Shown: piece by piece, positions 8,163 to 16,437 of the stretch
Layout of the letters: each line of letters opens with the position of its first letter
How positions within the stretch are numbered: the first letter of the stretch is position 1
Assembly (NCBI GenBank): GCA_934754975.1
Contig: CAKVKI010000003.1
Location: 1-27,981, forward strand
Direction: 5' to 3'
Source of the DNA: an uncultured Alistipes sp.
Lineage (GTDB): Bacteria; Bacteroidota; Bacteroidia; Bacteroidales; Rikenellaceae
Length of the DNA: 27,981 nucleotides
Notes under the pieces: model-generated
Database searches by the model: none
What the model saw: the letters and a program-made list of their open reading frames with translations, nothing else
Told to the model about the DNA's origin: nothing
Program-made: the position numbers and the translations under genes

Positions 8163-9233
8163 TCACCGAATTCCGTATTTCTTCAGAATCTTCACGATCC
8201 GCGGCTGAATGGCATTGGCCCAGCGCCAATATCCCAGATCGTCGGGATGCGTACCGTCGAGCGAGGTGATATGATCGGTTCCGGTCAGGTTGGGTTCATC
8301 GACGAAATAGATGTGGTCATAGACCTTGGCCGCCTCCTTGAAGACCTCCCGGGCCGCCCGGCGCTTCTCTTCCTCGTTGACCCGCTCCTTGAGATCGAAA
8401 TTGGCCCGTTCGCGGTAAATCGTCTGCAGGAAGATCAGCGGAACGGCGGGATGCGCTTTCCGGATCGCCGCGACGAAGGGCAGGAAGCGTTCGCGGATCA
8501 TCTCCGGTCCCGGATTCGAGAAAGCGTCCACGATGATCGCATCGCAGGCGTTGTCGCCGATAATTGCGGCGAAGGATTGCTGGAGTTTCGAATTTCCGGA
8601 GACGCCCAGACTGATGAACTGCAGTCCCGTGTTGCGCTGCATAATCATCGGATAAGACATGCCCGGACGCCCGGTACTCGTGCCGTGCGTGAAACTCGAC
8701 CCGAAAATAATGATCCGGTGACGAAAAGGATTGGCCGCAGCCCCGATCTCCGCACCCTCGTCGATTCCGATCTCGATGCGGCCCAATTCGCTGAAAAGCG
8801 GCAGATAGAGCAGACACTCCTTCTCGCTGTCGTCCATATTGCGCACCAGCACCAGCTCCGCATCCTCATTCTTCGGAGCGTTCGACCCGGCATACAGCCA
8901 TTCACCGTCCTTGCGGATGTAAAGGTCGTAGCCGGTCTGGGAAACCCCCGTCGTACTATGGCGGACCATGCTGTAATTCAGATAGTGCGTCCGCACGGCG
9001 ATCTGCGACGAATTGGTACGGAACACCAGCGCCATACCGGCCGGCATGCGCAGCAGGTTCGCCTCGTTTTTGGTCAGGTCGTACTTGTCCGTATCGACCC
9101 GGTGGTAGCGGTTTTCCGTCGGACCGAGTTTATTGACCAGCCCGAGCTGCGCCGCATCCACGAATTTCAACTGCGCCGAAGCCCCCGCAACGAAAAGGAG
9201 CAGCGCCAGCAAAGAAAAAACAAAACGTTTCAT
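8163..9233 (-). CDS. exported SGNH/GDSL-type esterase with N-terminal GxDLY domain
   Basis: The 356-aa protein begins with a signal peptide (residues 1-20, ending ASA). A beta-rich N-terminal domain includes GYDLY (101-105), the hallmark of the GxDLY domain found ahead of Lipase_GDSL_3 hydrolases. The catalytic SGNH domain follows, with the nucleophile block FGSSFTHG (Ser at 179 or 180), GVSGNS (Asn214) and the Asp-His pair in DGTHPDDLGYW (Asp326, His329). It is the last gene of the minus-strand operon, 32 bases after the sulfatase. In a sialic-acid locus, O-acetyl removal from sialic acid is the natural guess (sialate O-acetylesterase role), but the family also includes other carbohydrate esterases, so the substrate is inferred. 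Confidence 0.85.
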   Translation of the reverse strand: MKRFVFSLLALLLFVAGASAQLKFVDAAQLGLVNKLGPTENRYHRVDTDKYDLTKNEANLLRMPAGMALVFRTNSSQIAVRTHYLNYSMVRHSTTGVSQTGYDLYIRKDGEWLYAGSNAPKNEDAELVLVRNMDDSEKECLLYLPLFSELGRIEIGIDEGAEIGAAANPFRHRIIIFGSSFTHGTSTGRPGMSYPMIMQRNTGLQFISLGVSGNSKLQQSFAAIIGDNACDAIIVDAFSNPGPEMIRERFLPFVAAIRKAHPAVPLIFLQTIYRERANFDLKERVNEEEKRRAAREVFKEAAKVYDHIYFVDEPNLTGTDHITSLDGTHPDDLGYWRWANAIQPRIVKILKKYGIR

Positions 9234-9265
9234 AAAAATCCTCTATTTAAAAAATTCCGATCGAA

Positions 9266-10741
9266 TCAATCCCGCTTCCCGAACTCTCCGGCCGCAATGC
9301 CCGTCACCCCCTTCTGGTTCCTGAGTACCCGGTGCAGCGCCCGCGACATCCGCCGCTCGACGGAGCCGAACCGAGGCTCTCCGGCCAGGTTCCGCCGCTC
9401 CGGTCCGCCCGGCGACATGTCGTATAACTCACACTCCACCACGCATCCCGTCAGATCGACCCACTCCGTATAGGTCCATCTTCGGTCACGAACGGCATAG
9501 CCCATGTAACGCCGCTTCTTAAGGCTCGTGAGCGCCGGATAAGGACGCTGAAACTGACTGACGGCATAGCGTTTGCGCATGCTCCTTCCGTCGAGCAGCG
9601 GCCGCAGGCTCCGCCCCGAAACGCCGTAACGGTCCTCGATGCCGCACAGGTCGAGCAGCGTGGGATAGACGTCCAGAAACTCCACGACCTCCTCCACCTC
9701 CCGGTGACGCGGCCGTCCCGCGGGCTTTATCACCAGCGGCGCGCGGCATGCGGCTTCATAAACGGTCGATTTGCACCACAAGTCCTGTTCGCCCAAATGA
9801 TAGCCGTGATCCCCCCAGAGGACGATCAGCGTATCGTCGTAAAGTCCCAGTTCTTTCAACCGGTCCAGAATAGCCCCGATATTGTCGTCGGTAAACGAAA
9901 CGCAGGCGTAATAGGCCCGGCGCAGCTCCGCCTCCTGTTCCGCAGAGAGCGGCATAAGGTCCGGAATATCGGTGTACCCGCGCAGCTCCTCGCTGTTGTG
10001 ATAGGCGATCTCTGGCGCATTTTCGGGACGCGCCCGGAGCGTGTCGGCCAAGGCGAAATCCCGGCCGGCATAGAGTTCCCGGTATCTTTCGGGGGCGCAG
10101 AAAGGCAGATGAGGTTTCAGGAAACCCACGGCGAGGAAAAACGGCTCGTCCGAGCGGCTCAGTGCTTCGAGCCGGGCGAGCGCCTCGTTGCGGATCTTCA
10201 CGTCGAAATAGAGACTGTCCGGCACATCCGCGAACTCCACGGCCCGCGCCTTCTTTCCCGTTTTATTGACCGCCAGCTGATACTCCTCGTTGCGCGAATA
10301 TTCGTACAGCGACGGACGTTCGCTCCACGAACGCTCGTCCAGACTGTTTTTCGTGCCGTGGAAAATCTTGCCCACGCCCTGCGTTTCGTATCCCGCTTCG
10401 CGGAAAGCCTGCGGCAAAGTCACCACGTCCGGCACCTTGGCCCGCATCCAGGTATTGAGTTCCGTCACCCCCACCTCTTCGGGCCGCAGTCCCGTCAGCA
10501 GCGACGCGCGCGTCGGGCCGCTGACCGCCTGCTGGCAGTAAGCGCGGCGGAAAACCACCCCGTCGGCCGCCAGCGCGTCGATATGGGGCGTCCGCGCCAC
10601 CGGATCGCCGTAACAGCCCAATGCGGGCTTCATATCGTCCACGGCGATGAACAGCACGTTTTTGGGCCGGACCTTGTTCCGGGCCGCAGCGCCGGCTCCC
10701 GACACGAGCAGCAATCCCAGCAAACCGTATTTTCGCTTCAT
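9266..10741 (-). CDS. exported Ser-type sulfatase, iduronate-2-sulfatase-like
   Basis: The enzyme hydrolyses a sulfate ester, probably on a glycan in the periplasm. The 491-aa protein has a signal peptide (about residues 1-20), the metal-binding DD pair in FIAVDDMKP (35-36) and the active-site signature AVSGPTRASLLTG (72-84). Ser74 would be converted to formylglycine. Further family blocks are FLAVGFLKPHLPF, typical of iduronate-2-sulfatase relatives, and WGDHGYHLGEQDLWCKST. The start at 10741 is chosen because the frame upstream lies inside the GRE gene. It follows the GRE stop by 14 bases. Ser-type sulfatases need the radical SAM maturase anSME, which is not in this window. The true substrate (mucin, glycosaminoglycan or sulfated sialic acid) is open. 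Confidence 0.9.
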   Translation of the reverse strand: MKRKYGLLGLLLVSGAGAAARNKVRPKNVLFIAVDDMKPALGCYGDPVARTPHIDALAADGVVFRRAYCQQAVSGPTRASLLTGLRPEEVGVTELNTWMRAKVPDVVTLPQAFREAGYETQGVGKIFHGTKNSLDERSWSERPSLYEYSRNEEYQLAVNKTGKKARAVEFADVPDSLYFDVKIRNEALARLEALSRSDEPFFLAVGFLKPHLPFCAPERYRELYAGRDFALADTLRARPENAPEIAYHNSEELRGYTDIPDLMPLSAEQEAELRRAYYACVSFTDDNIGAILDRLKELGLYDDTLIVLWGDHGYHLGEQDLWCKSTVYEAACRAPLVIKPAGRPRHREVEEVVEFLDVYPTLLDLCGIEDRYGVSGRSLRPLLDGRSMRKRYAVSQFQRPYPALTSLKKRRYMGYAVRDRRWTYTEWVDLTGCVVECELYDMSPGGPERRNLAGEPRFGSVERRMSRALHRVLRNQKGVTGIAAGEFGKRD

Positions 10742-10755
10742 AATCTTTCCGAAGA

Positions 10756-12915
10756 TCAGTTTTCCAGCACGCGGTCCACCACCAGCTGCCGGAATTCGGG
10801 CGACAGCATGGCGAAATAGGCCGTGAATCCCGTCACGCGCACCACCAGATCGGGGTACTTCGACGGATCGGCGTGCGCCGCGAGAATCGTCTCGCGGTCC
10901 ATGATATTGGCGTTGATGAGCGTGCCGCCCATCTCGAAATGCGCCTTGATAATCCCTTCGATCAGCGCAATGCACTCCGCGCCGGCCAGAGACGGATCGA
11001 GTTCCCACTGCATCGGCGCCGTATTTCCGTAACCGGGCTGTATCTCGGCGACGGCCGTCGCCAGCGAAAGCGACGCATCGTCCACGGCGAACCCCGCGCA
11101 GGGATTCGCGCCGTGCGAAATAGGCGTTCCGGCCCGCCGGCCGTTGGGAGTCGCCCCCACATGGAGACCGAACCCGACGGTATTGGCCCAGGAGAAGAAG
11201 CCGGGAATAAACTTGTAACGCCCGCCGGCCGAAGTCTCGTCCCGCACGGCCGCCGTAAACTCGTCGCGGACGGCGAGCCCCCACTTGCGGCCCAGCGAGT
11301 CGGCCTGCCCGTAACGCTGGCTGCGGCCGAGCAGCGTCCGGTATTTCATTCCCTCCTCACACTGGAAATCGCTGTCGAGCAGCCGGTCCATTTCCTGCCA
11401 CGTCAGCCTGCCTTCCCGCTCGATGCGCTGTTCCAGCGCGGCGAACGAATCGGCCACCACGGCCAGTCCGGCGCCGTCGATCGCAAGGTTGTAATATTCC
11501 GCGCCGCCGTCCGAGACGTCGCAGCCCTTCTCGATCGGGCCGTGGCTCAGCAGGTTGAGCAGCAGCTCCGGCTCGTTGAATTTCTGATATTTCAGGTGAT
11601 GGCGGATTCCCTCGGCCGCCGTCCGCACCGCCTCCCGAAGATGCGACGCGAACGAACGCCACAACCGCTCCGTAGTCCGCCCGGCGTCAGCTTTCGACTC
11701 GTCGTAGGCCACTTCGAAGACTTTGGCCAGATTCACCTTCACCAGGTCGTTCATCGTATACTCCAGCCCCGGCAGCGACATCCAGTTGCACCCCACGGCG
11801 ATACGCCGGCGCGCCAGCCGTTCGTCGAACCCGTTGCGCATGAATCCGGCGACCAGCGCCTTATCGCCCGAAAAACGGGGCCAGCCGTTGCGGTACTTCA
11901 CCAGACACTCGACGCCGTAGCGCAGCAGTTTCGGATCGAGACCGTCATGCACGCGGATCGTGATATTGAGCGACGAATCGACCTTGGAGGCCGCATCCAG
12001 AATCAGGAACGAGATCGCCGAAGTCTGGTCCTTCCCGTCGGCATCGGGTCCTCCCAGCTGCCAATAAACAGGATCGTTTATCAGCAGGCACGCCAAATAG
12101 TAGACCGCTTCGGCGTCGGTAATGCGTCCCGCTGCGATGTCCCGCTCGTAAAACGGCCGCAGCAGCGCATCGATCTGCCCGCCGGCGCCGTCCCGGTTGT
12201 AGGTCCGCGACGCCAGATGAAACCACACGATCCACTGGCAGGCTTCCCGCAGGGTCTGCGGCGCCCGCTCGACGATATTTTCATTGGTCCGGGCCATTTC
12301 CAGCAGGTTCTGCCGGCGGCGTTCGTCGCGCTCCCCGGCGGCCAGCCGCCGGGCTTCGCCGACATGGCGGCGCATCCACCCCTGAATGCTCCGGATCGCC
12401 CGCTCGTGCAGGTCGTAGAAATGCTGCTGCTCGTCCGTGCGGTTGACCGCCCGATAGCGGGCGATCTTGTCGAGCAATCCGCCCCAGCCCAGCCGAAGCC
12501 CCATCTCGTAATCAGGGGCGAAGTGGGCGTCGTCGCCGATGCCGTGTATGATGTCGTAACGTTCGATCCGGTCGCGCAAATGGTCGTAAGGATAGTCCGG
12601 ATTCCACTTATTGGGGCGCATCTTCGACATGAAGTAGCACCAGCGGCCCGCCAGCGCATCGTCGGGATCGACATAGACCTGATGCACCTCCATCAGGCTG
12701 CAAAAATTCTCGGTCCAGGCGTCGAACCCGTAGAACGAGCCGTCCGCATGGTTCGGGATGATTCGCCACACCCCTTCCTGCGGGACGATCCTGCCGTAGT
12801 CGTCCTCGTCCAGGATACCCTCTTTTTCGATCTTCTCCCGGGTCTGCTGCAATTTCCGCGCTTTCAGCCGGGCAAGTTCGCTATCGTAATTCACATGCGC
12901 TTCCATAAGCATCAT
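10756..12915 (-). CDS. glycyl radical enzyme of unknown substrate (pyruvate formate-lyase superfamily)
   Basis: This 719-aa protein belongs to the oxygen-sensitive glycyl radical enzymes. The C-terminal radical motif RVTGF (residues 693-697) has the radical site at Gly696, followed by the usual TAYFxxLSPEFRQ stretch. The active-site Cys376 lies in VGCNWMSLPG. It is a single Cys, not the Cys-Cys pair of pyruvate formate-lyase. Most characterised dehydratases and C-S or C-N lyases (glycerol dehydratase, CutC, HypD, IslA) have GCxE, and here Trp replaces that Glu. The GRE start overlaps the activase stop by 4 bases (ATGA); in-frame ATGs at 12912 and 12906 are alternatives. Placed after a sialic-acid-type transporter, it probably acts on an imported sugar or its breakdown product, but the reaction is unknown. 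Confidence 0.9.
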   Translation of the reverse strand: MMLMEAHVNYDSELARLKARKLQQTREKIEKEGILDEDDYGRIVPQEGVWRIIPNHADGSFYGFDAWTENFCSLMEVHQVYVDPDDALAGRWCYFMSKMRPNKWNPDYPYDHLRDRIERYDIIHGIGDDAHFAPDYEMGLRLGWGGLLDKIARYRAVNRTDEQQHFYDLHERAIRSIQGWMRRHVGEARRLAAGERDERRRQNLLEMARTNENIVERAPQTLREACQWIVWFHLASRTYNRDGAGGQIDALLRPFYERDIAAGRITDAEAVYYLACLLINDPVYWQLGGPDADGKDQTSAISFLILDAASKVDSSLNITIRVHDGLDPKLLRYGVECLVKYRNGWPRFSGDKALVAGFMRNGFDERLARRRIAVGCNWMSLPGLEYTMNDLVKVNLAKVFEVAYDESKADAGRTTERLWRSFASHLREAVRTAAEGIRHHLKYQKFNEPELLLNLLSHGPIEKGCDVSDGGAEYYNLAIDGAGLAVVADSFAALEQRIEREGRLTWQEMDRLLDSDFQCEEGMKYRTLLGRSQRYGQADSLGRKWGLAVRDEFTAAVRDETSAGGRYKFIPGFFSWANTVGFGLHVGATPNGRRAGTPISHGANPCAGFAVDDASLSLATAVAEIQPGYGNTAPMQWELDPSLAGAECIALIEGIIKAHFEMGGTLINANIMDRETILAAHADPSKYPDLVVRVTGFTAYFAMLSPEFRQLVVDRVLEN

Positions 12916-13808
12916 TTCGTTATCTTAAGTATTGTTTTTGCAAAACTCCGCAGCTCCTCGAACCGCTCTTTCGAAAGTTCGCGCGCCCCGGCCAGCGGAT
13001 TCTCCATGCCGCACGCCGCGAATTTGTCGAACCCGAGCGTGTGAAAGCGCAGCAGTTCGTAGCCTTGCAGCCGCTCCCCGAAAGGCAGCAGCATCCGGCA
13101 GATATTTCCGATCTCGGTCTCATTGTCGTTCACTCCGGGTATGACCGGCGTGCGGACGACCACTTTCGCGCCGCTCCCGACCAGCCGTCCGAGATTCTCC
13201 CGGATACGCTCGTTGCCGACGCCGGTCATCTCGCGGTGAAGCGCCCCGTCGAAGATTTTGAAGTCGCACATCCACTCGTCCACCAGCGGAAGCAGCCGTT
13301 CCACGCTCTTCCAATCGACCAAGAGATTGCTTTCGACAGCCGTCGCGATCCCCGCCTCCCGGCACAGCGCGAAAAACTCGGCCACGAACTCCGGCTGCAA
13401 CAGCGGCTCACCGCCCGAAACCGTCACGCCGCCGCCCGTCTGCCGGAAGAAAGGCAGGTCGCGCTCCACGCGCCGCAGCGCTTCGCGCGCCTCGATGCGC
13501 TCTCCGACCAGCGACAGCGCACCCGAAGGACACGCCCCGACGCAGTCGCCGCAGACCGTACAACACCTGCGGTCGATCCGGATTCCCTCCGCCGTCAGGC
13601 TAAGGGCCGACGAAGGACACGCTTCCAGACACGAGCCGCACCCGATGCACCGTCCCGCCGTCTGCTGCAGCTGCACGCCGCCGCTCCACGTCTCCGGATT
13701 GTGACACCAGCGGCAGCGCATGCCGCACCCTTTCAGAAAGAGGGTCGAACGGATACCTGCGCCGTCGTGTACGGACATCCGCTGAATGGTCGTGATCGTC
13801 CCTTCCAT
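12912..13808 (-). CDS. glycyl radical enzyme activating enzyme (radical SAM)
   Basis: The enzyme uses S-adenosylmethionine to create the glycyl radical on its partner. The 298-aa protein has the radical SAM motif CGMRCRWC (Cys28, 32, 35), preceded by the typical MSVHDGAGIRSTLFLKGC. An inserted ferredoxin-like region has two [4Fe-4S] motifs (Cys54, 57, 60, 64 and Cys83, 86, 89, 93), as in activases of non-PFL glycyl radical enzymes. TVSGGEPLLQ is the SAM-binding GGE motif. Its ATG overlaps the transporter stop by one base (TAATG) and its TGA overlaps the GRE start, so transporter, activase and GRE are translationally coupled. It is cytoplasmic. Specificity for the adjacent GRE is inferred from the coupling. 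Confidence 0.93.
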   Translation of the reverse strand: MEGTITTIQRMSVHDGAGIRSTLFLKGCGMRCRWCHNPETWSGGVQLQQTAGRCIGCGSCLEACPSSALSLTAEGIRIDRRCCTVCGDCVGACPSGALSLVGERIEAREALRRVERDLPFFRQTGGGVTVSGGEPLLQPEFVAEFFALCREAGIATAVESNLLVDWKSVERLLPLVDEWMCDFKIFDGALHREMTGVGNERIRENLGRLVGSGAKVVVRTPVIPGVNDNETEIGNICRMLLPFGERLQGYELLRFHTLGFDKFAACGMENPLAGARELSKERFEELRSFAKTILKITK

Positions 13809-16411
13809 TATTTAGCGCGTCCGAAAACGAAGCTCGACAGGTAACCGATCAGGAAGCACGAAACCAATCCGACAAATCCGTAGAGCAGGAACGAAACGTT
13901 CGAATAGCTGTTGACGATCAGCAGGATGACGATACTGCCGATAAATCCGGCGAAGGCGCTCCGCGTACCGATCCGCTCGGTGAAGATGCCCATCATGAAC
14001 AAACCGCCCAGACCGCTGGTCAGCAGGCCGAGGAAAAAGTTGAACTGATCCCACAGCGACGCAATGTCGAACGTGGCGAGCAGGATGGCCATCAGCAGTC
14101 CCAGGCCGCCCACGACGATGCCCGACAGCCGGGCGAAACTCATCGCCTGTTTGTCCGTCGCGCCTTTTCGGAAGCGGCGGTAGAAATCCTCGGTCAGCAC
14201 CGTCGCCGTAGAGTTGATATTGGCCGAAAGGGTGGACATGGCCGCCGAGAAGATCGCCGCGATCAGCAGCCCTGCAATGCCCACCGGCAGACGGCACATG
14301 ATGAAATGCGGGAAGATAGAGTCCGTATTGGACATCCCGACGCTGAGCAGTTCGGGCTGCTGCTTGAAAAAGACGTAAAGCCCCGTGCCGATCATGAAGA
14401 AGATCACGGCGATCGGAATGCTCAGGAATCCGTTGAGCCACAGCCCCTTTTTCGTCCCGGCCATATCCTTGACCGTGATGTAGCGCTGAATCACCGACTG
14501 ATCGCTCGTATAAGCCAACAGCTGATTGGCCAGGCCGCCCACCAGCGTCACCCAGAAAACAGGCTGCGTCAGGTCGAAAGCGAAATTCAGAATATTGAAC
14601 TTGTCGTCGGTCACGGCGACGTCGATCATGCCCGAAAATCCGCCCTCGATGCCGTTGATCAGGTACACAAGCGACACGAGCGCGCCTCCCACAAGGATTA
14701 CGCCCTGCACGACGTCGGCCCAGACGACCGCTTCGATACCTCCCATCGTACAATAGGCGATGGTCACCAGCCCCATCAGCAGGATGCAGGTATAGACGTC
14801 GATTCCGGTCACGGCGTTCAGCGCCAGCGACGGCAGGAAAAGCACGATGGCTATCCGGGCGAACATGAAGAAACAGAAGAACACGGAAGCCAGGTAGCGC
14901 ACCGGCGAACTGAACCGCTGTTCCAGGTACTGATAGGCCGAAGCCACGTTGAGTTTACGGAAGAAAGGCAGATAATAATGGATGACGATCGGCACGATCA
15001 TCAGGATGGTCATGTTGAACATGAACATGCCCCAGTCGGCGCCGTAGGCCTTCGCAGGAATCGAAATAAAGGTAATCGCGCTGAGCGCCGTCGCAAAGAT
15101 GCTGATACCGGCCGCCCACCAGGGGATTTTCGCCCCGCCCTTGAAGAACTGGTCGGTCGTATTGTTCTTGCGGACGAAATAGACGCCGATACCCATCATG
15201 ACCAGCAGGTAAGCGATAATCACGCCGTAGTTGCCCCAGCCGAACTCCGCCGTCTCGTGAATCGTCACCACCTGCACGTCGGGCGTACGTACGCCGGGAC
15301 GGATCTCGCCCGACGGAATGACGATTCCGCCGCCCGCAACCACGGCTGTCGATACGGCTGGGAAACCCGTCTGGGCCTCTCCGAGCGACACCCACGTATT
15401 GGTGATAGCGTGATAGGCCAGCAGTTCTTTCGAAAATCCTTCATGCCCCGTGAACGCTTCGCGCAGCTGCCCGCGCAGGGTCTCGGCTTGCTGAGGCGTC
15501 GCCGCCTCGCCGATCGCCCGTTCGAGCGCGGCGCGGCGCAGCAGCTCCCGGCCGTCGTCGCCGCCGAACACCAGCACATGGCCCGATCCGTAAGGCACGG
15601 CCCCGGCATACATCACCACGACAGGCTCGCCGCGGACCGTCACATCGCCCTTGGCCTGCCACTTACCATGCACCGGCAGGTACTCCCAGACATCGGAATA
15701 CAACTGAAACACCCCGTCCTTCTCATGCCGGCCCCCGATCAGGTACATGGCATTTTCACGGCCGTTGTGCTGGGCCGCAAAAGCCGGTCCGGCAGAACGC
15801 ACCGCACCGGGACACGCCTCAAGTTCGGTCCATTTCCCGCCGACAGGCGAAAAACGCCAGAAAGCGTTGGCATCGCCCTTCACGCCGTGAATGTAAATCT
15901 CATCTTTATAAGCCAGCGCGGCCGCGGGACGGAAACCTTCGGGAAGCTCCCCCACCGCATCGACGCGCACGGAATTTCCCGCAGGCGTCAGCGCATAGAC
16001 CGCGCGCGACTCCCCGTCGGAAGTCAGGCCGCCGAAACAGTAGAGACTGCGGCCGGCCGCAGCCGCACAGCCGTGGGCGATGCCCGCGGGCAGCTTCGCA
16101 TCGGCAGCCAGTTCGCATTTATAGGTGCCGCCGCCGGACGGCGTAAGCAGGTAAATCGCATCTTCGAACTGCTTCGCGCCGCCGTCCCACGGAGCGCCCT
16201 GAGCGAAGTTCGAGCCGCCGGCCACGACGATCCTCTCGCCGATCCCGCCGACGAAAGCGCCCGCTACGCCGGGATTTTTAACGCCGCCTGAAGCGGGGGG
16301 GGGTAAAGTCCCCACGGTACGCACCGTGAAATCGGATGCCTCCGCCGGAGCGTACAAACCGCCGATCAGCAATACCGAAAATAATAAGCCTAGTTTTTTA
16401 ATCAGGTTCAT
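13808..16411 (-). CDS. fused kelch mutarotase (NanM-like) and sodium:solute symporter
   Basis: This 867-aa fusion joins two functions. After a signal sequence (about residues 1-25), residues 28-385 form a kelch-type beta-propeller with repeated GG motifs (VAGGSNFAQG, YCFGGLTSDG, YLIGGRHEKDG, LVFGGDDGREL), related to the N-acetylneuraminate mutarotase NanM. Residues 394-867 form a sodium:solute symporter with about 13 membrane segments and blocks such as GGIEAVVWADVVQG and SAAMSTLSANINS. The propeller should sit in the periplasm and the symporter in the inner membrane, so sugar would be anomerised beside the import channel. It lies 26 bases after the FadR gene and overlaps the activase by one base. 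A run of nine C (coding strand, codons 37-39) near the start could slip and shift the frame. The substrate is inferred to be sialic acid. Confidence 0.9.
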   Translation of the reverse strand: MNLIKKLGLLFSVLLIGGLYAPAEASDFTVRTVGTLPPPASGGVKNPGVAGAFVGGIGERIVVAGGSNFAQGAPWDGGAKQFEDAIYLLTPSGGGTYKCELAADAKLPAGIAHGCAAAAGRSLYCFGGLTSDGESRAVYALTPAGNSVRVDAVGELPEGFRPAAALAYKDEIYIHGVKGDANAFWRFSPVGGKWTELEACPGAVRSAGPAFAAQHNGRENAMYLIGGRHEKDGVFQLYSDVWEYLPVHGKWQAKGDVTVRGEPVVVMYAGAVPYGSGHVLVFGGDDGRELLRRAALERAIGEAATPQQAETLRGQLREAFTGHEGFSKELLAYHAITNTWVSLGEAQTGFPAVSTAVVAGGGIVIPSGEIRPGVRTPDVQVVTIHETAEFGWGNYGVIIAYLLVMMGIGVYFVRKNNTTDQFFKGGAKIPWWAAGISIFATALSAITFISIPAKAYGADWGMFMFNMTILMIVPIVIHYYLPFFRKLNVASAYQYLEQRFSSPVRYLASVFFCFFMFARIAIVLFLPSLALNAVTGIDVYTCILLMGLVTIAYCTMGGIEAVVWADVVQGVILVGGALVSLVYLINGIEGGFSGMIDVAVTDDKFNILNFAFDLTQPVFWVTLVGGLANQLLAYTSDQSVIQRYITVKDMAGTKKGLWLNGFLSIPIAVIFFMIGTGLYVFFKQQPELLSVGMSNTDSIFPHFIMCRLPVGIAGLLIAAIFSAAMSTLSANINSTATVLTEDFYRRFRKGATDKQAMSFARLSGIVVGGLGLLMAILLATFDIASLWDQFNFFLGLLTSGLGGLFMMGIFTERIGTRSAFAGFIGSIVILLIVNSYSNVSFLLYGFVGLVSCFLIGYLSSFVFGRAK
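16295..16303 (-). repeat. homopolymer tract of nine C in the transporter coding strand
   Basis: Nine consecutive G on the plus strand encode Pro37-Pro39, just after the predicted signal peptide. Such a tract is a possible site of slipped-strand frameshifts. Confidence 0.8.
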
Positions 16412-16437
16412 GTAAGGTTTCGTATCTAGGTTGAAGT

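Noticed and set aside
10756..12915. Naming the GRE pyruvate formate-lyase (pflB)
   Set aside because: It lacks the adjacent Cys-Cys pair of PFL, and its activase has extra ferredoxin clusters typical of other GRE classes.
10873..13044. Long plus-strand open frame (723 codons) opposite the GRE
   Set aside because: The minus strand has all GRE motifs and coupled starts; the shadow has no recognisable domain.
14306..16291. Plus-strand open frame (661 codons) opposite the transporter
   Set aside because: Rich in His, Arg and Asp with no hydrophobic pattern, as expected for the antisense of a membrane protein gene.
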